Below, piece by piece: positions 1 to 7,262 of a DNA stretch of 10,237 nucleotides. Under the pieces are notes generated by a model. That model worked only from the letters and a program-made list of their open reading frames with translations, had not been told where the DNA came from and did no database searches. The position numbers were made by a program, and so were the translations under genes. The stretch is from Gammaproteobacteria bacterium (GTDB lineage Bacteria; Pseudomonadota; Gammaproteobacteria; UBA6429; Thiohalophilaceae). Within the stretch, counting starts at the first letter, position 1. Each line of letters starts with the position of its first letter. The stretch covers positions 1-10,237 of the forward strand of contig JAUVGM010000049.1 in the NCBI GenBank assembly GCA_030593785.1. Direction: 5' to 3'.

Positions 1-1
1 C

Positions 2-580
2 TTAAAATCCAATGACGTTGACCTTGTAATATTAGATTTAATGCTACCAGGAGAAGATGGGCTATCAATTGGCCGTCGATTACGTCAGCAAAATAATTTA
101 CCCATTATTATTCTTTCCGCACGATGTGAGGAATTAGATCGAATTGTTGGGCTTGAAATGGGAGCAGATGATTATTTAGGAAAGCCCTTCAATCCTCGTG
201 AATTACTTGCAAGAATTAGATCTGTTCTACGTAGAAGCCAGGCAGATAATGATAATAGCGAAATAGAAGCTAAAAATGATTTATTTTTTGGTCCCTACTG
301 TTTAAATATTGAAAAATATCAACTCACTAAAGATGATGAAATTATCTCACTCACCATCGGTGAATATACTCTATTGAGAATTTTTCTTGAAAATCCCAAT
401 CGTGTACTCAATCGAGAACAGTTATTAGAAAAAACCAAGGGATATAATTATTCCCCGCTGGATCGTAGTGTTGATGTATGTGTTGGGCGGTTACGTCGGA
501 AAATTGAAACCAATCCTGCTGAACCAACCTTTCTGCAAACAATTTGGGGCGCCGGTTACCTGTTTACTATAGATGGTTAA
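2..580 (+). CDS. ompR: OmpR-family response regulator, 5' end outside the window
   Basis: DNA-binding response regulator that would be phosphorylated by the kinase encoded next. The frame is open from base 2 to a TAA at 578-580, giving 192 visible residues. The aspartate codon at 35-37, in the context ILDLMLPGEDG, is the expected phosphoacceptor, so roughly 40 N-terminal residues are missing and the ATG at 41 lies inside the receiver domain and is not the start. The receiver continues with the SAR switch motif and the conserved Lys in GKPFNPREL, very close to E. coli OmpR. The C-terminal half is a winged helix (GEYTLLRIFLENP, then VDVCVGRLRRKIE and a final WGAGYLF). The kinase gene follows 39 bases downstream, so the two are probably co-transcribed. 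The class is certain; true OmpR orthology is likely from the RIVGLEMGADDY-like match and the EnvZ-like partner. Confidence 0.93.
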   Translation, partial: LKSNDVDLVILDLMLPGEDGLSIGRRLRQQNNLPIIILSARCEELDRIVGLEMGADDYLGKPFNPRELLARIRSVLRRSQADNDNSEIEAKNDLFFGPYCLNIEKYQLTKDDEIISLTIGEYTLLRIFLENPNRVLNREQLLEKTKGYNYSPLDRSVDVCVGRLRRKIETNPAEPTFLQTIWGAGYLFTIDG

Positions 581-619
581 TAGGTATATTTTACTTTCAT
601 TATTTAAACTTCAACACTT

Positions 620-1933
620 ATGTCTTTATTTAAATCACAGAAATATTTCTGGAAAATTTTTACTACTATAGGAATTGTTGCAATAGGATTCCAAATAATA
701 ATTTTATCTACATTTTCCTACTTCATGCTAATTCCTTTAGGTAAGCAAGCTGCTAATGATCTTACCAGTGTTATGACTCATGCAGCAGAAACCTGGCTAA
801 CACTTCCCTCATTACAACAAACCGAATTTACTAAGCGCATGTTAGATAAACATGGTTTAATTATTTCAAATAATAAATCACCACTTGCAACCTCAACCAG
901 TCTATTACCCTACTTTTATTTTTTAAAATCTTCATTAAAGAAGCAGCTAGGGGAAGATATATTAATAAAACAAAGCATAAGTGATGAAGGAGAAGATTGG
1001 TATTGGGTTGATATCCCTGAGTCAGGTCACTTTATACGCTTTGGTTTTCCTCGTTCCAGAATAGGAGTAAACCCACCAATCGCTTTGATTGTATTATTGA
1101 TCACTGGATTAATTATTACTTTTATCGCCACAGCTTTTCTTAGTCAAAGGCTATCCATACCTATTGAGCGACTTTATAACGCCGCAAGAGCCGTTGGCAG
1201 AGGTCATTGGCCAGATAAAATAGAAGAAGATGGGCCTGAAGAACTTATTGTTTTAACTAAAGAATTTAATCGAATGAATGTTCAGGTAAAAACACTCTTA
1301 TCAAACAGAACTACTTTACTCGCAGGAATTTCACATGACTTAAGAACACCATTAACTCAAATTCAACTCGCACTGAGTATGTTACCTAATGATGGTGGCG
1401 ATAAAGTATTGATGGAAAGTATTCAAGAAGATATTGTAACTATCAACCAACTTATTGGTGAGACCTTAAGCATTAGTATGGAACTTGAAGAAGATGAAGG
1501 CGTGCTCACCGATGTTAGTTTAGAAATAAATAGTGTCATTAAAAATATTCAAACAAATGATATAGAAATACGTTGGTTACAATCTGAATCAATTCGACAT
1601 ATTCTTCACCCTCTTGCGTTACGCAGAATTCTGACTAACTTACTTACAAATGCCGTACGTTATGGTGAGGGGCAACCTGTCACAATAGGCTGCTCGATAA
1701 AAAATAGTGAAATTATTGTAGAGATAATGGACAGAGGAAAGGGAATCGAAGAAAAACATCGCGAAGCTATTTTTCAACCCTTTTATAGATTAGAAAAATC
1801 ACAAGGCAGTAAAGGACTAGGCTTAGCTATAGTTAGACAGTTAGCTGACACCAATAATTGGAACGTTCAATTACTACCTCGTGAAGGTGGTGGGACAAAC
1901 GCGAGATTATCAATTCCACTCTACTGTAATTAA
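620..1933 (+). CDS. envZ: EnvZ-like sensor histidine kinase
   Basis: Inner-membrane sensor kinase and phosphatase for the preceding regulator. There are 437 residues, similar to EnvZ. A first membrane segment spans about residues 13-40, a periplasmic loop of about 110 residues follows, and the second membrane segment is about 152-174. A HAMP region (about 175-228) leads to the dimerisation/phosphoacceptor helix with SHDLRTPLTQIQLA, where His239 is the phosphorylated residue; this block is the EnvZ signature. The ATPase domain shows the N box (NLLTNAVRYG, about 340-349), G1 (DRGKGI, Asp371), F box (FQPFYR) and G2 (GLGLAIV, about 399-405), all intact. The ATG at 620 has no clear Shine-Dalgarno, so translation may be weak or partly coupled to the upstream gene. 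The sensed stimulus cannot be read from the sequence. Confidence 0.93.
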   Translation: MSLFKSQKYFWKIFTTIGIVAIGFQIIILSTFSYFMLIPLGKQAANDLTSVMTHAAETWLTLPSLQQTEFTKRMLDKHGLIISNNKSPLATSTSLLPYFYFLKSSLKKQLGEDILIKQSISDEGEDWYWVDIPESGHFIRFGFPRSRIGVNPPIALIVLLITGLIITFIATAFLSQRLSIPIERLYNAARAVGRGHWPDKIEEDGPEELIVLTKEFNRMNVQVKTLLSNRTTLLAGISHDLRTPLTQIQLALSMLPNDGGDKVLMESIQEDIVTINQLIGETLSISMELEEDEGVLTDVSLEINSVIKNIQTNDIEIRWLQSESIRHILHPLALRRILTNLLTNAVRYGEGQPVTIGCSIKNSEIIVEIMDRGKGIEEKHREAIFQPFYRLEKSQGSKGLGLAIVRQLADTNNWNVQLLPREGGGTNARLSIPLYCN

Positions 1934-2138
1934 CAATTAATCACGGCCTAAACATGGGGGCTGTTAGTCAGCTTACTCCAATTATATTATTACCAATCTA
2001 TAATGATAGTGTTTGTAAAAACCAGCATATTCATCACCACAAACTGATAAATTAATTAAAAGACAAGAGCATTAATCTAAAATATTTTTTACATTTCCAT
2101 TACCAAGTAGCTTATGAAAAGTAATATTGTTGGCTTGA

Positions 2139-3413
2139 TTACCACCAAACTTCTGCCTGTGTGCCAACTGACCAACCTTGTGTAGCAGTACCGTAAGGCG
2201 CATTACCCGGTATATTACCAACTTCTCCTTTTAGTGCATCACTCCAGTCAGCAAATGTGACGAAAACTCTCAAAACAGGGCGACTGTAAAAACCACGATC
2301 AGCAGATAATTGCAATGCTGTTGTTAATTTTGTTAATGAGCCTTTGCGGCTGTTTATCTTGTCATCGATATAGTCAATGCCGCCTTCAAATACCAGGTTA
2401 ACGTGTTTACTAAAATAGAACATAGGCCTGACACCTGTACTCACCCAGTTAAATTTAGAATTACCTGCCAGCCCATGATCTTCTTGTCGATACATCGCTA
2501 TCCATTGCACAGAATAATCCGGTAATTTTTCATAGGTTAGTGTATTGCTGATTTCAAATGAAGTTGCTTTATCGAGGTTCCATAGCACTCCGCTTATATC
2601 TTCTCGAATCGGCTTAGGATTATAGTCACCTTGTCTGATCTCTGGCCCTGTCTGATAAATAAAGGCTGTCTTATTTTTCATATTTGAAGATTTCTGTTCC
2701 AACCATGCTCCTACTCCATAACCCGTTTTAACTGCATAGTTTAGTGTTGGCTGTTTATGTCGAGTAGTGAGTCCTGCCCACAATGTTAATTTTGAATTAG
2801 CTCCAATCTCAATACCATGCCAGCGCGCATCCAGGCTGGTACTATCAATAATGTCCGTACCTAAAACATCTTCATAACGAAACAAAGCAAGATTAAATTT
2901 ACCCGTTCCAGCCGTAATATCTTCAACGCCAAATCCACCCACAGAACCTTGCCCCGGATTAAGCCAGCTATGATTCGAAATATGTAGCGTTTGACGATAA
3001 TAATAACGACGTCCAAGCCATAACCTGGTATCACTATTAAAAAACTGATTAAAACTTAAATATCCCTGCGCAAGATTGCCTACACTAAAGTCATTACTTG
3101 AACCGTGTCGTTTAAACCCATCCAACATAAAAACACCCTGAACATATGCTTTGTCAGATTCATCCTTGCTCATTTTATAATTGTAGTTAAATTGTAATTC
3201 CAGATTTGTATCAGGCTCATTACCTAAACGATAACTGGCGCGAGTACCCGGCGCTTGAAACTTTGCCTGTGTTGTTCCATTTTCACTCATACCTATACTG
3301 CCACGAAAATAACCGTGAAAATCAAGGCTATGTTGGCCAGTTATTATATCTACTGCATGAGAACTAAAAGGAGTGATGAATAGAATAAAAATAAAAACAT
3401 TTTTATTGAGCAT
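2139..3413 (-). CDS. lamB: Maltoporin / carbohydrate-specific outer-membrane porin (LamB family)
   Basis: Predicted 18-stranded outer-membrane channel for maltodextrin-like sugars. The 424-residue precursor has a signal peptide (hydrophobic core VFIFILFITPF, cleavage probably after SSHA at residue 20). The mature part opens with DFHGYFRGSIG and carries YRLGNE, close to the start of E. coli LamB. Later blocks VSTGVRPMFYF and SRPVLRVFVTFADW also match LamB, and the protein ends VGTQAEVWW, the terminal aromatic typical of outer-membrane barrels. The two cysteines that form the loop-1 disulfide in E. coli LamB are replaced here (Lys51 and Pro67 by motif alignment). No maltose transporter or amylase gene lies nearby, so the substrate is uncertain. 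It is convergent with the kinase gene; the 205 bases between them hold no convincing terminator. Confidence 0.9.
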   Translation of the reverse strand: MLNKNVFIFILFITPFSSHAVDIITGQHSLDFHGYFRGSIGMSENGTTQAKFQAPGTRASYRLGNEPDTNLELQFNYNYKMSKDESDKAYVQGVFMLDGFKRHGSSNDFSVGNLAQGYLSFNQFFNSDTRLWLGRRYYYRQTLHISNHSWLNPGQGSVGGFGVEDITAGTGKFNLALFRYEDVLGTDIIDSTSLDARWHGIEIGANSKLTLWAGLTTRHKQPTLNYAVKTGYGVGAWLEQKSSNMKNKTAFIYQTGPEIRQGDYNPKPIREDISGVLWNLDKATSFEISNTLTYEKLPDYSVQWIAMYRQEDHGLAGNSKFNWVSTGVRPMFYFSKHVNLVFEGGIDYIDDKINSRKGSLTKLTTALQLSADRGFYSRPVLRVFVTFADWSDALKGEVGNIPGNAPYGTATQGWSVGTQAEVWW

Positions 3414-3421
3414 TTATACTG

Positions 3422-3426
3422 CCTCC
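3422..3426 (-). promoter_or_regulatory. Shine-Dalgarno of the lamB-type porin gene
   Basis: On the minus strand GGAGG lies 8 bases before the ATG. This is one of the best ribosome binding sites in the window; it fixes the porin start and suggests high expression. Confidence 0.75.
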
Positions 3427-3486
3427 AGACAACAGTTCGAGTGCAGGGTGTTGCCTTATTTTTAGTATATCGAAAGGTTTAAGAAA

Positions 3487-3515
3487 GATAATAATACATA
3501 TTATCGTTTTTACAA
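3487..3515 (-). promoter_or_regulatory. Candidate porin promoter with an overlapping inverted repeat
   Basis: On the minus strand TTGTAA (3515-3510) is followed after 16 bases by TATTAT (3493-3488), a plausible sigma70 pair about 75 bases upstream of the porin ATG. A perfect 7-5-7 inverted repeat, GATAATA-N5-TATTATC (3487-3505), overlaps the -10 element and part of the spacer, which is where a repressor operator would sit. Both elements are AT-rich in an AT-rich region, so chance is a real alternative. Confidence 0.35.
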
Positions 3516-3562
3516 GGAACGTATGAATAAAATAATATTCTAAAAAAAGCAGTTTGAATTTT

Positions 3563-3599
3563 AACTATTCCCTTTAATCTTATAGGGAATAGTTTTTAA
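3563..3599. terminator. Hairpin between bolA and the porin gene, candidate terminator
   Basis: AACTATTCCCT (3563-3573) and AGGGAATAGTT (3584-3594) form a perfect 11-bp stem with a 10-base loop. It lies downstream of bolA and upstream of the porin promoter, where a terminator for the protease-bolA unit is expected. The T run follows the stem on the plus strand, whereas bolA is read on the minus strand, where the stem is followed only by AAAATT. It may therefore be a weak or factor-assisted terminator, or a transcript-stabilising hairpin. Confidence 0.45.
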
Positions 3600-3630
3600 T
3601 GTCAGGTAAGAAAAAATACATCGTGCAAAT

Positions 3631-3942
3631 CTATTTTCCGCCGCCCAAACATGGAGGTGACATAGGTGCACCACCTGTTTCTTCTTTCCATTCATCTTCG
3701 GTATATGTATGAATAGCCAGAGCATGTATAGCATCTTTCAATTCACTAGCTAAAGTTGCATTAATCATTCTGTGTCGTGCAAGTAAATTTTTATCTGTAA
3801 ACGCAGGAGAAACCACAACAACTTTAAAGTGAGACTCAGATCCTTCCGGAACATTATGATTACTACTTTCATTAATTACTTCTAAATGCAATGGTTGGAA
3901 ATCATTTGATAATTTTTCTTCAATTGTAGCTTGTACTGTCAT
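3631..3942 (-). CDS. bolA: BolA family protein
   Basis: Small cytoplasmic protein of the BolA family. Relatives bind monothiol glutaredoxins through a shared [2Fe-2S] cluster, and E. coli BolA also acts as a transcription factor linked to stress and cell shape. The 103 residues are nearly the E. coli length (105). Family blocks are clear: NHNVPEGSESHFKVVVVS (about 28-45), the helix RHRMINATLA (about 57-65), HALAIHTYT (73-81) and the C-terminal SPPC with Cys98. His29, His73 and His78 are candidate cluster ligands by family analogy. The gene begins 9 bases after the protease stop, with GTGAG as a weak ribosome site, so it is probably translated from the protease transcript. E. coli-type BolA is well supported over the shorter IbaG type by the NVPxGSESHFKV and SPPC motifs. 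Confidence 0.95.
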   Translation of the reverse strand: MTVQATIEEKLSNDFQPLHLEVINESSNHNVPEGSESHFKVVVVSPAFTDKNLLARHRMINATLASELKDAIHALAIHTYTEDEWKEETGGAPMSPPCLGGGK

Positions 3943-3951
3943 ATTAGTTAC

Positions 3952-6390
3952 TCACTTGTCTTTTTTTGATTCTTTATCATCATCATGTTCATTATGACAA
4001 TGTTCATCTTTCAGATGGTCTTCATGTTTAAGTTCAGCAAGCTCAAGTAAACGTTGTTCTACTTTATAATTTACTGAATCTTCAGGAAACTCACCTTTTG
4101 CATTTCGCTCACCCGCGGGTTGTCCTGTTAAAAGTGATATAGCTTCATCTACCGTATTTATTGGGTATAAAACAAATTGCTTTTTCTCAATAGCCTTAAT
4201 CACATCATCTCTTAATATTAAATGAGGCACATTAGTTGCCGGCAAAATGACACCCTGTTCGCCGGTTAAGCCCTTCAATTTACAAATATCAAAGAAACCT
4301 TCAATTTTTTCATTTATCCCACCAATCGCCTGAACATTACCGTGTTGATCGGCAGAACCGGTAATTGCAAAAGATTGTTTTACCGGTACTTTAGAAATGG
4401 CTGACATTAATGCGCATAACTCACCAACGGTTGCACTATCTCCATCAACACTACCGTAGGACTGTTCAAAAACTAAACTGGCAGATAAAGAAAGTGGTTT
4501 TCCGGTAGCGTAATGCGCTCCTAAGTATGAAGATAAAATTAAAACACCTTTCGAATGTAACGAACCACCCAGATCAACTTCACGCTCTATATCAATAATG
4601 TCGCCATCACCAATACGTACAGTTGCAGTAATGCGTGCTGGTTGCGCAAATTCAAGACGACCTGTTTCAATAACAAACAACCCATTTACCGTTGCAATTT
4701 TTTCACCGCTAACATCAATAAGCAGTATGCCCTTGTTAATTTCATCATAAATTCGATCACGACTACGATCAGCTCGATAAATTTGTTTATCGATTGCGAG
4801 CTGCACATCTTCTGCACGTACAATAGTTTGATTTTCTTTTTTAGCCCAATAATCTGATTCTATTAAAAGGTCTAACATACTGCGCAAGTGTGTTGATAAC
4901 TGTGTAGTATCTTCAATTTGACGCATACCATATTCAATCACGCGTTTAACCGCACCTTGTTGAAAAGCAGCCAATTTATTTTTTCTCACTAAAGTCGCAA
5001 TAACCTGTGCATATTGATTTAATGATTCTTTAGAACAGTCAATACTTTCAGAAAAATCCACTTCTACTTTAAATAGCTCAGAAAATTCAGGATCCTCTTC
5101 TTCTAGTAAATAGTACAAAGCACGATTTCCAACTAAAACAACTTTGATATCCAACGGAATCGCTTCGGGTTCTAAAGACACTATATTCATCAAGCCAGCA
5201 TTGTCACCCATCGTCTGAATATTAATTTCTTTAGCAACTAATACCCTTTTTAATGCTTCCCACGAGTAAGGTTGACTGAGCAATTTATGAGCATCGATAA
5301 TAAGGTATCCACCATTGGCTTTATGTAGGGCACCCGGTTTTATAAAACGATAATCCGTTACCTGTGTTCCCATTTGCGACATATATTCAACACGTCCCAA
5401 TAAGTTCTGATACATAGGATTGTCTTCATAGGTTACAGGTACACCTTCGCTCTTCTCATTATCAACAATTAAATTTATTTCATAGTGTTGAAAGCCAAAA
5501 TAATCTTCATTTACATCATAGGTAACATCTACATGCTCGTGTTCACGAAATTCATAAAGCCCGTTAATAACATCTTCCTGAACATCCATTAAATATGTCG
5601 TTATGGATTTAATTTCTTTGTATTTAACTTTGACCTCGTCAATAAGATGAGCTGCAGCAAACATTCCGACTTCACGATTTATTTCAGTAATTTTTTCCCT
5701 GGTTTCTCTTTGCCACTGGCTACGTTGTCGAATTAAAGTATTTAGACGATCCTCTAGTACCGCAACGACTTCTTCAAATTTCTTTTTGTCTTTAACAGTA
5801 AGTTTTTCATATTCTTCAGCAGTTAATTTTGTTCCATCTTTAGATGCTGCAAACGTTAACTCTTCATCACTGCGTAAAAAAACAACATCATGCTTCTTTG
5901 CTTCTTCAGCTAAAGAATTAAATGCCGCATGAGTTTTCTCTTTTAGTGAATCACGAACTTCTTGCTGACGCGTGTAATAAAGTTCGCTTTCAAAAGCACT
6001 TGGGATTGCTGTTTGTAGATCCTGCACCAGCAGGCGCATATCATCTCTAAACCTGCGTCCTTGCCCAGCCGGTAAGTTAATTGCTTTTGGTTTTTGTGGA
6101 TCATCAAAATTAAAAACATAACACCAATCATCTGCTGCACTTTGTTCTGCTGCAGCCTTATCCAGGAAACGCTTTAATAAGGTGTGTTTTCCGAGGCCCG
6201 TTGAGCCCATGAGGTACATGTTGTAACCTGGTCGGCCCATTTCAACGGCAAAAGAAAGAGCATCGATAGCGCGTTCTTGACCGACTATTCCTTCAAAATC
6301 TGCAAGCTCATTGGTATCACTAAAATTAAATTCAGCCTGCTCACAAAATGATCGTAATTGCCGGGCACTTATTGCTTTGATATGTGTCAT
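3952..6390 (-). CDS. AAA+ Lon-like ATP-dependent protease (S16 family, long YcbZ/LonB-like form)
   Basis: Probable cytoplasmic ATP-dependent serine protease of 812 residues; E. coli YcbZ is a shorter relative. The N-terminal AAA domain has a Walker A motif, GSTGLGKHT (62-70, Lys68), after the VGQERAIDAL block. A charged, probably coiled-coil insert covers about 135-240. The Walker B-like segment HKANGGYLIIDAHKLL (Asp366) and a sensor-like GNRALYY (Asn422) follow. The protease domain (about 555-755) carries the Lon dyad, Ser652 in GDSATVGELCALMSA and Lys695 in GGINEKIEGF, so it should be active. The last 25 or so residues are unusual, with His789, His792, His797, Cys798, His799, His802 and many acidic residues. 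The ATG at 6390 has no good Shine-Dalgarno. bolA follows 9 bases downstream. Confidence 0.92.
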   Translation of the reverse strand: MTHIKAISARQLRSFCEQAEFNFSDTNELADFEGIVGQERAIDALSFAVEMGRPGYNMYLMGSTGLGKHTLLKRFLDKAAAEQSAADDWCYVFNFDDPQKPKAINLPAGQGRRFRDDMRLLVQDLQTAIPSAFESELYYTRQQEVRDSLKEKTHAAFNSLAEEAKKHDVVFLRSDEELTFAASKDGTKLTAEEYEKLTVKDKKKFEEVVAVLEDRLNTLIRQRSQWQRETREKITEINREVGMFAAAHLIDEVKVKYKEIKSITTYLMDVQEDVINGLYEFREHEHVDVTYDVNEDYFGFQHYEINLIVDNEKSEGVPVTYEDNPMYQNLLGRVEYMSQMGTQVTDYRFIKPGALHKANGGYLIIDAHKLLSQPYSWEALKRVLVAKEINIQTMGDNAGLMNIVSLEPEAIPLDIKVVLVGNRALYYLLEEEDPEFSELFKVEVDFSESIDCSKESLNQYAQVIATLVRKNKLAAFQQGAVKRVIEYGMRQIEDTTQLSTHLRSMLDLLIESDYWAKKENQTIVRAEDVQLAIDKQIYRADRSRDRIYDEINKGILLIDVSGEKIATVNGLFVIETGRLEFAQPARITATVRIGDGDIIDIEREVDLGGSLHSKGVLILSSYLGAHYATGKPLSLSASLVFEQSYGSVDGDSATVGELCALMSAISKVPVKQSFAITGSADQHGNVQAIGGINEKIEGFFDICKLKGLTGEQGVILPATNVPHLILRDDVIKAIEKKQFVLYPINTVDEAISLLTGQPAGERNAKGEFPEDSVNYKVEQRLLELAELKHEDHLKDEHCHNEHDDDKESKKDK

Positions 6391-6477
6391 AGTTTTTAGA
6401 TTATCTGTAACATTTTATTTTTAGAACAGTTAGTATAAATTAAAGTAGTGCATGCAAGCGAGTAAAGTAAGTAAAAG

Positions 6478-6493
6478 CATGTATAAATACTTG
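6478..6493. promoter_or_regulatory. Candidate operator palindrome in the divergent control region
   Basis: CATGTATAAATACTTG is an imperfect palindrome, CAnGTATnnATACnTG, in the 270-base region between the divergent protease and Rrf2 genes. Its size and AT-rich dyad fit an Rrf2-family binding site, and autoregulation from a divergent region is common in that family. No binding evidence exists here and it is nearer the protease start (about 88 bases) than the regulator. Confidence 0.3.
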
Positions 6494-6581
6494 AAAAACA
6501 TACTATTTATTATAGCGGTCACGGAAAAATATAATATCCGACTAAATCACTTAGAATTAACAATTGTTCACAGAAACCTTA

Positions 6582-6610
6582 TTGTCAATGTGTCTTTTAG
6601 GTTCTAACTT
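6582..6610 (+). promoter_or_regulatory. Candidate promoter of the Rrf2-type regulator gene
   Basis: TTGTCA (6582-6587, five of six to consensus) is followed after 17 bases by TAACTT (6605-6610, a poor -10). A perfect TATAAT at 6622-6627 is an alternative -10 but lacks a good -35. The same -35 reads TTGACA on the minus strand, so it could serve the protease direction as well, although no good -10 is seen for it. Confidence 0.3.
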
Positions 6611-6643
6611 TAGTTCGGAAATATAATTGTTTAGGGAAAAAAC

Positions 6644-6650
6644 AAAGGGG
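6644..6650 (+). promoter_or_regulatory. Shine-Dalgarno of the Rrf2-type regulator
   Basis: AAAGGGG lies 10 bases before the ATG at 6661 and supports that start. Confidence 0.6.
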
Positions 6651-6660
6651 CAACATCATT

Positions 6661-7107
6661 ATGAAATTATCTTCACGCGCACATTATGCTATTAAAACCG
6701 TCTTAGAATTATCAACGCACGTTAATGAGCCAGTAACGTTAGCGCATCTCGCTCAGGCACAAAATATTTCAATATCTTATTTGGAGCAAATTTTCGCTTT
6801 ATTGAGAAAATGTGACATTGTTAAAAGTACTCGTGGCCCAGGTGGCGGCTACATGTTAAATAAACCATTAACTGAAATTTCTATCGCGGCTATTGTCAAA
6901 GCTGTAGATAAGGCAACCGTTAAAGAAACAAGTATGGAACCCGACTTCAACGGCACAGATAGTCATCTTCTTTGGTTACGTTTGCTTGACCTCATTGGTG
7001 GTTATCTCGATAGTATTAGTCTTGCAGAACTACATGGCCTCTATACAACACCGGATGCTACTCAGTCAGAAACAACGAATGAAGAGAGCTCATTTCAGGT
7101 AGCTTAA
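6661..7107 (+). CDS. Rrf2/IscR-type transcriptional regulator without Fe-S cysteines
   Basis: Winged-helix DNA-binding regulator of 148 residues. The N-terminal half is very IscR-like: MKLSSRAHYAIKTVLEL, then ISYLEQIFALLRK and RGPGGGYMLNKP (58-69), the recognition helix and wing of the family. In IscR three cysteines just after the AVD motif, plus a histidine, hold a [2Fe-2S] cluster. Here the segment after AVDK (81-84) has no cysteine and is shortened, although His102 sits where IscR His107 should be. The only cysteine is Cys51 in the DNA-binding domain. It therefore probably does not bind an Fe-S cluster, and may act constitutively or sense something else. It is divergent from the protease-bolA unit and ends in a strong terminator as a single-gene unit. 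Confidence 0.88.
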   Translation: MKLSSRAHYAIKTVLELSTHVNEPVTLAHLAQAQNISISYLEQIFALLRKCDIVKSTRGPGGGYMLNKPLTEISIAAIVKAVDKATVKETSMEPDFNGTDSHLLWLRLLDLIGGYLDSISLAELHGLYTTPDATQSETTNEESSFQVA

Positions 7108-7139
7108 CTAGCTCGTACAGTTGTAGTTGGAATATCCAG

Positions 7140-7170
7140 GCGGAAATATTTTTATATTTCCGCTTTTTTT
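7140..7170 (+). terminator. Rho-independent terminator of the Rrf2-type gene
   Basis: GCGGAAATAT (7140-7149) pairs perfectly with ATATTTCCGC (7154-7163) across a TTTT loop and is followed by seven T (7164-7170). It starts 32 bases after the regulator stop codon and separates that gene from the small-peptide units downstream. Confidence 0.9.
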
Positions 7171-7197
7171 ATCCCTAAGAAATGTGAAGCTACCTTA

Positions 7198-7217
7198 ATG
7201 TTCAAAATATGTTCAAA
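7198..7217 (+). repeat. Two direct repeats, 11 bp apart, next to a -35 element
   Basis: ATGTTCAAA occurs at 7198-7206 and again at 7209-7217, one helical turn apart, with the second copy ending 6 bases before TTGACA at 7224. Direct half-sites at this spacing just upstream of a promoter are typical of activator sites, including OmpR-class winged-helix regulators. Which protein binds is not known. Confidence 0.5.
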
Positions 7218-7223
7218 TTTATC

Positions 7224-7252
7224 TTGACACAATCGTGTAACAATTCTATTTT
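7224..7252 (+). promoter_or_regulatory. Sigma70 promoter for the 24-codon ORF
   Basis: A perfect TTGACA (7224-7229), a 17-base spacer and TATTTT (7247-7252) predict a start near 7259. This is the best sigma70 promoter seen in the window. It gives a leader of about 125 bases before the small ORF at 7385. Confidence 0.65.
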
Positions 7253-7262
7253 ACGTAGCTGT

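Noticed and set aside
41..43. ATG as the start of the response regulator
   Set aside because: It falls after the phosphoacceptor Asp codon at 35-37, and the frame is open to the window edge.
1934..2138. Possible bidirectional terminator between the kinase and the porin
   Set aside because: Only short or long-looped pairings were found (for example GTTTGT with ACAAAC), none with a T run.
4642..4857. 71-codon plus-strand frame
   Set aside because: It lies wholly inside the protease gene on the other strand and shows no family motif, so it is a shadow frame.
5943..6140. 65-codon minus-strand frame
   Set aside because: Same strand but a different frame inside the protease AAA domain, with no ribosome site or motif.
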